DNA from: Zoroaster sp. YZ-2022
Taxonomy: Eukaryota; Echinodermata; Asteroidea; Forcipulatida; Zoroasteridae
Length of the DNA: 64,000 bases
Assembly: GCA_029582265.1 (NCBI GenBank)
Contig: CM055834.1
Span: forward strand, 4,154,001-4,218,000
Reading direction: 5' to 3'
Shown: positions 56,759 through 64,000 of the stretch, one piece after another
How the letters are laid out: every line of letters starts with the position of its first letter
How positions within the stretch are numbered: the stretch's first letter is position 1
Made by a program: the position numbers and the translations under genes
Notes under the pieces: model-generated
Told to the model about the DNA's origin: nothing
Seen by the model: only the letters and a program-made list of their open reading frames with translations
Databases searched by the model: none

Positions 56759-57274
56759 TGTCTCTGAGTCGAAGGGCCACGACTGGGTTGTTGGTCAGGT
56801 TTCGATCGACATGCTGGACGGATATGTCCCTTTTTGTTGCATCCATGACACGTAGCGTCCTTAAAGCGACACTGATTTGGGAATGTCCTCCTCGTCCAGC
56901 AGCGATAACACGAGGAAGATATTTGTGGTTTCGCAGAAAATTTATGAACAGATTGACTCCGGCTTGATTTGCTTTGAAACTCAACGGCGTCCTTTGCTGC
57001 CGCCTCCATGGCTGTAGCAATATCAATGGCTTTCTTGAGGGTAAGCTGTGCCTCAGCGAGCAGACGTTTTGTAATGTTTCCGGCTCGCAGACCACATACA
57101 TAATAGTCCATAAGTTTTAGGCCCAATTAAACTGATAAAAGCAGGAACTTTCTTATTGTCCTTGATATTATTGGCCTCAAAATACTGATCCAATCGCTCA
57201 ATATATGTATGCCAGTCTTCCTCCGACCGGTCAAAAGGATCAATCCTACCGATAAGGGCACTAGCGATGGCCAT
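56713..57274 (-). pseudogene. Gypsy gag with internal deletion
   Basis: Frame 57274-57053 gives a normal capsid start (GRIDPFDRSEEDWHTYIERL, FEANNIKDNKK) up to GPKTYGLL. The next codons are already those of the gag C-terminal third (YYVCGLRAG, then LTLKKAIDIATAMEAA), but in a different frame (57126-56713). Compared with typical gags of this clade roughly 80 residues are missing, so the central capsid has been deleted at about 57110. The first zinc knuckle has lost its histidine (CYRCWTRRTFPNQC); the second is intact (CHGCNKKGHIRPAC). Confidence 0.85.
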
Positions 57275-57496
57275 GGTTCAACGAGAGTTCAGCCACATAA
57301 GACAACAGTACATGTGTACGCTACACGAGTTGGCAAACAACAACGGAAAGTCAATGTGTATAAGTACAGTACATATAATATCGTTCAAAGTCACATGTGA
57401 ACAAGACGAAAACTTGGCAGATTTACTCCAAAAGCACTCTCAAAAACACACCCACAGAAGATAATGCTCCTTATCAATAATTATGGGGTTTAGAAA

Positions 57497-57510
57497 CATC
57501 CTCGTCGCCA
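57497..57510 (-). other. Candidate primer-binding site of gypsy element
   Basis: TGGCGACGAGGATG on the minus strand, two bases inside the 5' LTR. It begins TGG as expected for pairing with a tRNA 3' CCA; the tRNA was not identified. Confidence 0.65.
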
Positions 57511-57512
57511 GT

Positions 57513-57726
57513 TGTAGTGTATGTAGCGTGGGTACAATACAAGATTAACACACACACTTATACCTTGGAGCTGCCATTACTGAAAAACGTTTATTCTGTG
57601 CCCTTGCAATCCAGGGGTCATGATTTGACCTTTGACAATAAGCTGTATGCAAGTTATACAATCATAAATATTCATGAGCTGTGTCTAGGAAGTCGAGGCA
57701 AGTGGGCCAAAGGAAATTATATCACA
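57513..57726 (-). repeat. 5' LTR of gypsy element
   Basis: 214 bp, plus-strand ends TGTAGTGTATG and TATATCACA. Same outer bases as the LTR at 53012. Confidence 0.95.
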
Positions 57727-57868
57727 CACAAGTAAAACAAAATATTATAAGGTGGCTCAATTATGAAAATCAAGTAAATTGTGATTTTAGTTTGTTGACA
57801 ACTATATTGAATCTAAATTTAGCATTGAGGAAGAACAGTACGATGAAAGGATTTTATAGCATTAAAGA

Positions 57869-58548
57869 GCACCATGTAATATCTCTACAATGATTTGTAA
57901 ATAGTAGTGGTTCTCACCATGTAATATCTCTACAATGATTTGTAAATAGTAGTGGTTCTCACCATGTAATATCTCTACAATGATTTGTAAATAGTAGTGG
58001 TTCTCATCATGTAATATCTCTACAATGATTTGTAAATAGCAGTGGTTCTCACCATGTAATATCTCTACAATGATTTGTAAATAGTAGTGGTTCTCACCAT
58101 GTAATATCTCTACAATGATTTGTAAATAGCAGTGGTTCTCACCATGTAATATCTCTACAATGATTTGTAAATAGTAGTGGTTCTCACCATGTAATATCTC
58201 TACAATGATTTGTAAATAGTAGTGGTTCTCATCATGTAATATCTATACAATGATTTGTAAATAGTAGTGGTTCTCACCATGTAATATCTCTACAATGATT
58301 TGTAAATAGTAGTGGTTCTCATCATGTAATATCTATACAATGATTTGTAAATAGTAGTGGTTCTCACCATGTAATATCTCTACAATGATTTGTAAATAGT
58401 AGTGGTTCTCATCATGTATTATCTCTACAATGATTTGTAAATAGTAGTGGTTCTCACCATGTAATATCTCTACAATGATTTGTAAATAGTAGTGGTTCTC
58501 ACCATGTAATATATCTACAATGATTTGTAAATAGTAGTGGTTCTCACT
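57869..58548 (+). repeat. 45-bp array grown from a family-2 terminus, about 15 copies
   Basis: CACCATGTAATATCTCTACA plus ATGATTTGTAAATAGTAGTGG and TTCT repeats about 15 times with occasional C/T changes. The unit is exactly the outer 45 bp of the family-2 terminus that occurs once at 39182 and 22120. The last unit continues into the rest of the terminus. The frame 58333-58584 is an artefact of a period divisible by three. Confidence 0.95.
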
Positions 58549-58709
58549 GAAAAGAAACGGTGGTTTGACAACTCTACGTTTCAATCAGTATACTTCGATT
58601 GTCTTCAGACGATCGGAGCATCGGAGTATACTGATCACAAAGTCAAGTTGTCAAACTATCAAATCTGCTCAGAACCGCACACTATTACAACTCATTGAAT
58701 ACATGGTGC
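58549..58709. repeat. Remainder of family-2 terminus pair, copy C
   Basis: TTTGACAACTCTACGTTTC, the hairpin word and the opposing terminus ending ATACATGGTGC, as in 39230-39396. Confidence 0.75.
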
Positions 58710-59260
58710 TAACTTCTCTAACTGTACAATTTCGAATTTTGAGGCAGTCATGTTTGGTGGATCAAGCAGGGATCAAAATGTTCCGTTGGTTTGGTTTGGT
58801 TTATTACTCAACATAATAGATATAGTACTAACAAACATAATATAACACATAATATTTAACAATGGATCTGCATTACAATGACTTTTTAACTCAAATTACT
58901 TAACAATCTTGTTAAACTTCAATTAAACATATATAAATGAGGAATTATCAATTAATACTGACAGTAAAACAATGATTGTTTTAGCAGCACCTAACCGTAC
59001 ATTATATAAAATGTTCCCAAGTATATCAAATGTCCCCCCGACTTTTTGACGGCCCATAAATAAATAAAAAATAATTAAATATATTAGCCTATCCTGACTT
59101 CTGAGGAGTAGCCTACCGTTTTACTTGCAACAAATATCCATAAAGCGCTCAGAACGCTACACAGAGCGTCCAGGAGACTGGAACAACAATCCACCACCCC
59201 ATTTTCCCGTCCATTTGCGTAGATCGATTTTGAATTGAAGGCCAGTTGAAGGGCATGTAT
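58710..59260. repeat. CCAAA-tailed repeat, copy C
   Basis: Same strand and order as 39400-39780 plus 41030-41190. It runs into a 500-N gap (59261-59760). Confidence 0.7.
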
Positions 59261-59760
59261 NNNNNNNNNNNNNNNNNNNNNNNNNNNNNNNNNNNNNNNN
59301 NNNNNNNNNNNNNNNNNNNNNNNNNNNNNNNNNNNNNNNNNNNNNNNNNNNNNNNNNNNNNNNNNNNNNNNNNNNNNNNNNNNNNNNNNNNNNNNNNNNN
59401 NNNNNNNNNNNNNNNNNNNNNNNNNNNNNNNNNNNNNNNNNNNNNNNNNNNNNNNNNNNNNNNNNNNNNNNNNNNNNNNNNNNNNNNNNNNNNNNNNNNN
59501 NNNNNNNNNNNNNNNNNNNNNNNNNNNNNNNNNNNNNNNNNNNNNNNNNNNNNNNNNNNNNNNNNNNNNNNNNNNNNNNNNNNNNNNNNNNNNNNNNNNN
59601 NNNNNNNNNNNNNNNNNNNNNNNNNNNNNNNNNNNNNNNNNNNNNNNNNNNNNNNNNNNNNNNNNNNNNNNNNNNNNNNNNNNNNNNNNNNNNNNNNNNN
59701 NNNNNNNNNNNNNNNNNNNNNNNNNNNNNNNNNNNNNNNNNNNNNNNNNNNNNNNNNNNN
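59261..59760. other. Assembly gap of exactly 500 N
   Basis: Placeholder gap inside the CCAAA-tailed repeat; frames crossing it are not real. Confidence 0.99.
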
Positions 59761-60119
59761 AAGCCACTCCCATCGCCAATGAAAGACGCTGTCTTTAAAA
59801 AAAAGAAAGAAGAAAATTCACCTTTATAACATATTACTTCTATGTTACTTTTAATTACACAGTTGAATGTAACAAATATACCAAAAATGGGCCTAGCGAG
59901 GGAGCAGTGGTGATGATGACTTAATGATTTCGCTACAGGAAAATTTGGGCATATAGGGCAAAGGGCAAAGGCCAAATAAAGGATCAAGATGGAGCAAAGA
60001 AATGAGCAAAATTGAATGTTGTCCAAAATAAAACAAGCATGCGAACACTGACACAATCACTTGCAATTGTGGCTATCGTGTAAAAGTAGGTCTTTAAAGA
60101 GCTTATTTCACACTTTGTA
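59761..60119. other. Non-coding stretch
   Basis: No gene recognised between the gap and the gene fragment at 60.1 kb; a GGGCAAAGGGCAAAGGCCAAA mini-repeat lies near 59955. Confidence 0.45.
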
Positions 60120-60132
60120 TCATTTACCACCA

Positions 60133-60312
60133 TACAAATGTATGGTCGACAGAAGACTGTAGCCAATCGCCTCCCACAGGGATGGAAAGACACCATTACT
60201 CCCAGGTGATAAGGTGTGGATAGGGAAATCCCTATTTGCCAAGAAGGGCCAGCTTGGTGGCACAATCCCCTTCCCCTTGATATGGCAACAACTGAAGGTC
60301 CAGCAGTCGCTG
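60133..60312 (+). pseudogene. N-terminal fragment of a large uncharacterised (DUF6729-like) protein
   Basis: MYGRQKTVANRLPQGWKDTI continues, after a one-base shift, as GDKVWIGKSLFAKKGQLGGT. The pattern (a GW-D-I segment followed by a W-I/V-x-x-LF segment) resembles, from memory, the start of large uncharacterised proteins common in fish and marine invertebrates, often annotated with DUF6729. Function unknown; they may derive from a mobile element. The expected tryptophan-rich continuation is absent because the sequence runs into the 68-bp array. Confidence 0.35.
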
Positions 60313-60536
60313 GGGCACTGAAGAAGGGGGCCACGGCCGGTCACTGTCGACGGCGCACCAGGGGAGTCCGGCAGGCGCTGGGGCACTGAAGAAGGGGGCC
60401 ACGGCCGGTCACTGTCGACGGCGCACTGGGGGAGGCCGGCAGTCGCTGGGGCACTGAAGAAGGGGGCCACGGCCGGTCACTGTCGACGGCGCACCGGGGG
60501 AGGCCGGCAGTCGCTGGGGCACTGAAGAAGGGGGAC
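60296..60536 (+). repeat. 68-bp array 1, about 3.5 copies
   Basis: The unit starts GGGGCACTGAAGAAGGGGGC, continues with CACGGCCGGTCACTGTCGAC and GGCGCACC, and ends AGTCCGGCAGTCGCT. It is related to array 2 at 61880. One frame of the unit reads CRRRTRGV-type sequence, which may come from an exon of the adjacent gene family. Confidence 0.9.
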
Positions 60537-60743
60537 ACAAACTGACCAGGAAATCAATACAGACATATATGAGGGCATCGAGGAGGACTTCTGGGTTGCA
60601 GAGGATGCTGCTGAAGTGCCAGTCCACGCGAGCGTGACTATTCCTCTGCCATCTCAAGACTATGTTGAGGACGACAGTGAAGAGCCTATGGACATCGATG
60701 AGGTACACAATAATGTCAAAGCTTTCTTCACTGACCTAAAATG
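60519..60743 (+). CDS. Acidic C-terminal-like gene fragment
   Basis: An open frame entering from the array reads TQTDQEINTDIYEGIEEDFW, AEDAAEVPVHASV, then SQDYVEDDSEEPMDIDEV, ending FFTDLK and TGA at 60743. It is strongly acidic, with codon-like composition and no internal stop. The neighbouring exon at 61580 fits the same protein family in the same order, so this may be one exon whose stop is either a true end or a lesion. No start codon is evident. Confidence 0.4.
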
Positions 60744-60827
60744 AGTTGTTGACAAAAAATTTGCTGTATATTTACAGTTATGCAATAATGCGATAATATG
60801 ATCTATTTATTAATGTTCAGAATAATA

Positions 60828-61063
60828 CACTCACTGGCCAAAAGTATTGCAACATGTTCAAAATAGCACTTTACAGTAACAGGTAAGATGATCATTTAAT
60901 CCGATTTCATCGATCGTGTATTAAGAACATTGACTTCAAAACACAGGCACTTTCAAGAAGTCTTAAGTAGTGTAAATAAAATAAAATAAATTATTGTAAC
61001 ACAGTTCTCCAAACTGAATTTTGGTGTGAATTTCAATGTTGCAATACTTATGGCCAGTGAGTG
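60828..61063. mobile_element. Tc1/mariner-like MITE
   Basis: Ends CACTCACTGGCCAAAAGTAT and (reverse complement) CACTCACTGGCCATAAGTAT, 236 bp, flanked by TA on both sides. No coding capacity. The ends are of the type found in Tc1/mariner elements. Confidence 0.85.
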
Positions 61064-61213
61064 TATTTCAAATAACATACTGAGTAGATTTCATTGCAGC
61101 AAACCAGTTGAAAGATTCTCATTTGATTTCAAAATGCCATCTTTAGAGCAGCCATCTTTTAAAAAATCTGGGAACAGGTGAGGTATTGGCCCCCACCCTC
61201 CTTACATATTTAA

Positions 61214-61430
61214 AGGGACAGTATCGTCACGATCAGCGCAGACTTTCAACAGGGCATGGAATCGGTGTCCTAGTTTAAGATGAACACAGTGACTGGAAAT
61301 TACTGACTTGTTTATGCAGCAGCAACGCTAATATGACCTTATCATGTGGAGGTATTATTTTCAGTCACTGAGTTAACCTAAAACTAGCACTCCGATTCCA
61401 TGCCCTGTTGATCGTGACGATATCGCCCCT
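61214..61430. mobile_element. Kolobok/TTAA-type MITE with ~85-bp inverted repeats
   Basis: TTAA at 61210-61213 and 61431-61434 flanks ends AGGGACAGTATCGTCACGAT and (reverse complement) AGGGGCGATATCGTCACGAT. Inverted similarity extends about 85 bp inward (GGGCATGGAATCGG). TTAA duplication with AGGG ends suggests Kolobok; piggyBac is the alternative. Confidence 0.8.
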
Positions 61431-61579
61431 TTAATGACCTTTGACTTCACATGGTTTACATGAAGGCCAATAAAATGCTTCTAAAGTATTTTATGTAAAC
61501 ATTTAGAAGTCTTAAGATTTTCTCAAAGGTGGAATCCCACTTTAATAATGAGTTTGATGTATATAATTATACTTACAGA

Positions 61580-61836
61580 AGAGTGGTCACAGTGACGAAG
61601 CTCTTGCTGCTCAGGGGGTCCCTGGCTGGGGTAGAATTGATCAGCTGGCAGAGGCACTTATGCAACTGAAGGGTTTGTCAGTAACCAACGTCCAGGCAGC
61701 AACAATAACAAAGCTGTGTGACAACCTGATGGATTACGATAAACAGCTGCTGGTCTACAATCCCCAACATCGTGTGACGAAACGTGTGTGCTTCAGTCAC
61801 AAATACAAAACTGGCCATGTAGGTGTCGAGGCTACG
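61580..61836 (+). CDS. Exon of an uncharacterised (DUF6729-like family) protein
   Basis: Preceded by a clean acceptor (AATTATACTTACAG) and followed by a donor (ATGAG then GTACAGTTAC). The open frame reads DEALAAQGVPGWGRIDQLAE, LMQLKGLSVTNVQAATITK, DKQLLVYNPQHRVTK and GHVGVEATMR. The PGW...LAE.L..L...SVT..Q pattern followed by a PRH-like and a V-G-VE-x-x-R motif matches, from memory, the C-terminal region of the large uncharacterised family noted for 60133. No lesion in this exon. The next exon would be expected to begin with a CFLG-like sequence, but the 68-bp array 2 follows instead. Confidence 0.55.
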
Positions 61837-61879
61837 ATGAGGTACAGTTACATTTTCTTTCTCAAAGTCGTTGGTCAAT

Positions 61880-62320
61880 GTCGACGGCACACCAGGGGAG
61901 TCCAGCAGTTGCTGGGGCACTGAAGAAGGGGGGGACACGGCCAGTCACCTTCGACGGCGCACCGGGGGAGTCCAGCAGTGGCTGGGGCACTGAAGAAGGG
62001 GGCCATGGCTGGTCACCTTCGACGGCGCTCCGGGGGAGTCCAGCAGTTGCTGGGGCACTGAAGAAGGGGGCCATGGCCAGTTACCTTCGACGGAGCACTG
62101 GGGGAGTCCAGCAGTGGCTGGGGCACTGAAGAAGGGGGACACGGCTGGTCACTGTCGACGACGCACCAGGAGAGTCCAACAGTTGCTGGGGCACTGAAGA
62201 AGGGGCCACGGTTCATCACTGTTGATGGCGTACCAGGGGAGTACAGCAGTTGCTAGGGCACTGAAGAAGGGGGCAAGAGTCGTCACTAATGACAACGTAC
62301 CAGGGGAGTCCAGCAGACAA
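61880..62320 (+). repeat. 68-bp array 2, about 6-7 copies
   Basis: Same unit family as array 1 (TGTCGACGGCGCACCAGGGG, GTCCAGCAGTTGCTGGGGCA, CTGAAGAAGGGGG), more diverged toward 62300. Frames on both strands (for example 61862-62142, repeating PFFSAPATAGLP) are artefacts. Confidence 0.9.
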
Positions 62321-62370
62321 CTGATCTCATTGAATCATTACTGCTAGACTATGCCATGACTATTATGATA

Positions 62371-62734
62371 GGGGTGCCATGGTCGAGCAGTTTAGTGCAT
62401 CGGATTTGTGTTCTGATGGCTGAGTCGTCAGAATGTGGGTTCGAATCCCAGCCGCGACCGGGGTGCTTGTGTCCTTGAGCAAGACACTTTACCATAATTG
62501 CTTCTCTCCACCCAGGGGTAAATGGGTGCCTGTGAGGGCAGAGTTGGTTGTTGTGTTTGATTAGCCCTATATGCGCTGTAATGGCAGCAATTGAGCTGTA
62601 CACTCCCCAGGGAGCTGAGATGGTTTCAGGAATGATTTATGAGCCTGATGAGCAGGGGTAATAATATAATGCGCCTTGAGCACCAGTTTGGTGGATACGT
62701 GCGCCATATAAGTCTACATTATTATTATTATTAT
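62371..62734 (+). mobile_element. tRNA-derived SINE with (ATT)n tail, copy 2
   Basis: Same family and strand as 26261-26624: B box GGTTCGAATCC (62438-62448), the conserved middle TCCTTGAGCAAGACACTTTA, and the end GTGCGCCATATAAGTC followed by ATT repeats. Confidence 0.85.
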
Positions 62735-63282
62735 GCCCACGGCAGGGGCCCCATCCCACTCACCATCAAAAAGGAGCATGGTACAGGCAATCTGTATGAA
62801 ACACCATGAAACAGCTCCAAAAACATCTGCTCAAGAAGGCTACTCCTCCAGATGTAAACTCATCGTGACATCCTACAATAAAATAAGAAGACGCCTACAC
62901 AATAGCCAGGACCTCTTGGACAACACAGGAATTGTCCCTTCGCCCATCAAGGAAACTACCTCAGTAAAGTGGTAAATATTCCAACTCAAAATGACGTACT
63001 CATATTACCAACATACCAACTTTAAAGGCATTTTTATTGCTTGTCTGTGCTATCTGGTACTGGGAGGATGATGTCTTAAAAAATTAATATTTCGTGCCAA
63101 CAGAATAACTCATCCAAAAGGACGTGGATCTTCAGTTGCAGGATAATTCCCTGTGCAGTCACCTTGATCAGCCGGAGGTAGGCCTATTCTTTATGATCTG
63201 ATCACCTGGGGAAAACACAGGTATGACAATTAATTTAACACATTCATTACTTTGCAATGAAGGTTCATTATGTGTCAATAGG
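62735..63282. other. Short low-support coding-like stretch and non-coding sequence
   Basis: An 80-codon open frame at 62733-62975 (CKHHETAP... LIVTSYNKIRRRLHN... GIVPSPIKETTSVKW) is not recognised and probably chance. The remainder is AT-rich with no feature. Confidence 0.35.
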
Positions 63283-63317
63283 TAAAACTTGTAGCTTTGC
63301 ATGGTGAAGAGAATAAC

Positions 63318-63478
63318 TAAGACTAATTGTCGTGACGCCATGTAAAATTCTCTATTGAGTAGTAATAATTAGTTCTGAAAAGAACTGGAGGTTACAACGA
63401 CGTTTGCTCTGATCGTCTTCAGGAGAATCATTCTCCTGAAGACAGAATTTCACATGGTGTCACCACAATTAGGCTTAC
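63318..63478. repeat. Compact family-1 Penelope-type inverted terminus pair
   Basis: TAAGACTAATTGTCGTGACG at the left, GAATTTCACATGGTGTCACC and AATTAGGCTTA at the right. The halves meet at GGAGAATCATTCTCC. The usual flank CTTGTAGCTTTGCATGGTGA precedes it. The hairpin core is partly deleted (ACGTTTGCTCTGATC). Confidence 0.75.
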
Positions 63479-63480
63479 TT

Positions 63481-64000
63481 ATGTCTCAATAGTGAAAATC
63501 CATTTACTTAAAGATGCATCGCCCCCATCTTGGGCTGATTTGATGGTAAAACATAGATTTAAATGCTGAATTGCTATTTTTTTTTTTTTTGGGGGGGGGG
63601 TTAAGGAAATTATAAGCTTTCATTTGAGACATTGAACAAAAAAATCTATCTAGGATTAGTACCAGTAAAATAAAAACTTAAATTAATAAAATGCAGGCCC
63701 ACTGTTTTAATCCTCGTGTGCAGTCTTCCGATTGGTCAGCACAGCTGTCAATCAGAATCAAGCTCATCTTAAATATCGCTTTTATACAATTTCTGACATC
63801 CGAATTTCATAAAAACAAATTTGCTCGTTTCAATATAATCTTTCAAAATTTGTTCGATTTTTAAATTCTATTTTTGGGGCCTCTTGAGCCAAACACGGGC
63901 AATATATCTTTAATGGTCTAGTTTGCTAGATCTATTTGTATAGTTCAATTTGACACCTCCTTTCTGGGGATTGGTTCATTTAAACTTGAGTTAGGCCAGG
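63481..64000. other. Non-coding end of window
   Basis: AT-rich; T and G homopolymer runs at about 63580-63600. Nothing else recognised. Confidence 0.45.

Larger units (their letters stand above)
53012..57726 (-). mobile_element. Ty3/gypsy LTR retrotransposon, full structure, frame-broken
   Basis: Two LTRs, primer-binding site, polypurine tract and gag-PR-RT-RH-IN in order on the minus strand, 4715 bp. It is flanked by CACAA (53007-53011 and 57727-57731). The paralogous arm at about 39030 holds the unoccupied site CACACAAGTAAAAC. The LTRs differ by a few substitutions and small indels, so insertion is fairly recent. Gag carries an internal deletion and pol has several frameshifts, so it is not autonomous. 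Neighbouring sequence on both sides belongs to the family-2 terminus repeat. Confidence 0.95.

Noticed and set aside
57869..58548. Regular repeats resembling a CRISPR array
   Set aside because: The whole 45-bp period is conserved with no unique spacers, the genome is eukaryotic, and the unit is the end of a dispersed element. It is a minisatellite.
61678..62219. Minus-strand proteins repeating PFFSAPATAGLP
   Set aside because: These translate the 68-bp arrays; the plus-strand exon with splice sites is the better reading.

Overview
The window is eukaryotic and looks like a repeat-dense intergenic or intronic stretch from a marine invertebrate. AT-rich sequence, introns, tRNA-derived SINEs, DIRS-like, Penelope-like, gypsy and CR1/L2-like retroelements, many short inverted-repeat DNA transposons and a recurring GGCCTA word together suggest a deuterostome, most likely an echinoderm. 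That assignment is inference. There are no operons or bacterial genes. Host coding sequence is scarce: one exon for an LDL-receptor class A module (9289-9399, minus) and a spliced-looking fragment of a large uncharacterised protein family near 60.1-61.9 kb (plus). Almost everything else is mobile or tandemly repeated DNA.

Layout. 1-9 kb: short MITE-type elements with readable target duplications (Harbinger-like at 1732, hAT-like at 4396), a 500-N gap and a decayed Penelope-like element (7091-8048) with inverted ends. 9.3-11 kb: the LDLa exon and a hairpin-ended repeat with internal ~148-bp repeats. 11.1-16.5 kb: a near-identical 2-kb-arm palindrome whose loop holds the 3' end of a gypsy element. 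16.5-23.7 and 37.6-45.8 kb: two long, diverged inverted arms carrying DIRS-like (tyrosine-recombinase) remnants, Penelope-type termini and other repeats. The left arm also holds an inserted SANT/Myb-encoding element that the right arm lacks. 29.7-35.5 kb: a foldback/TU-like element bounded by a 6-bp duplication; its arms carry GGCGGCCGCC-based arrays and its interior holds a CR1/L2-like LINE. 36.9-37.5 kb: a Tc1-like transposase 3' end beside a gap. 46.8-47.8 kb: a second Penelope remnant split by a Harbinger-like MITE. 48.8-49.5 kb: a 68-bp minisatellite. 51.7-52.6 kb: a LINE fragment. 53.0-57.7 kb: a structurally complete but frame-broken gypsy element with both LTRs, PBS and PPT. 57.9-58.5 kb: a 45-bp array expanded from a Penelope-type terminus. 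60-62.7 kb: gene fragments, two related 68-bp arrays, two MITEs and a SINE.

How the parts relate. Insertion order can be read in several places: LINE inside the foldback element, MITE inside Penelope, and gypsy and the SANT element inside older repeats whose empty sites survive in paralogous copies. The most unusual signals are the TU-like foldback element, a hammerhead-ribozyme-like core in Penelope-type termini, the 5.4-kb palindrome, and tandem arrays that appear to have grown out of functional sequence. Three gaps of exactly 500 N show this is a scaffolded assembly, so large inverted structures could contain assembly error.
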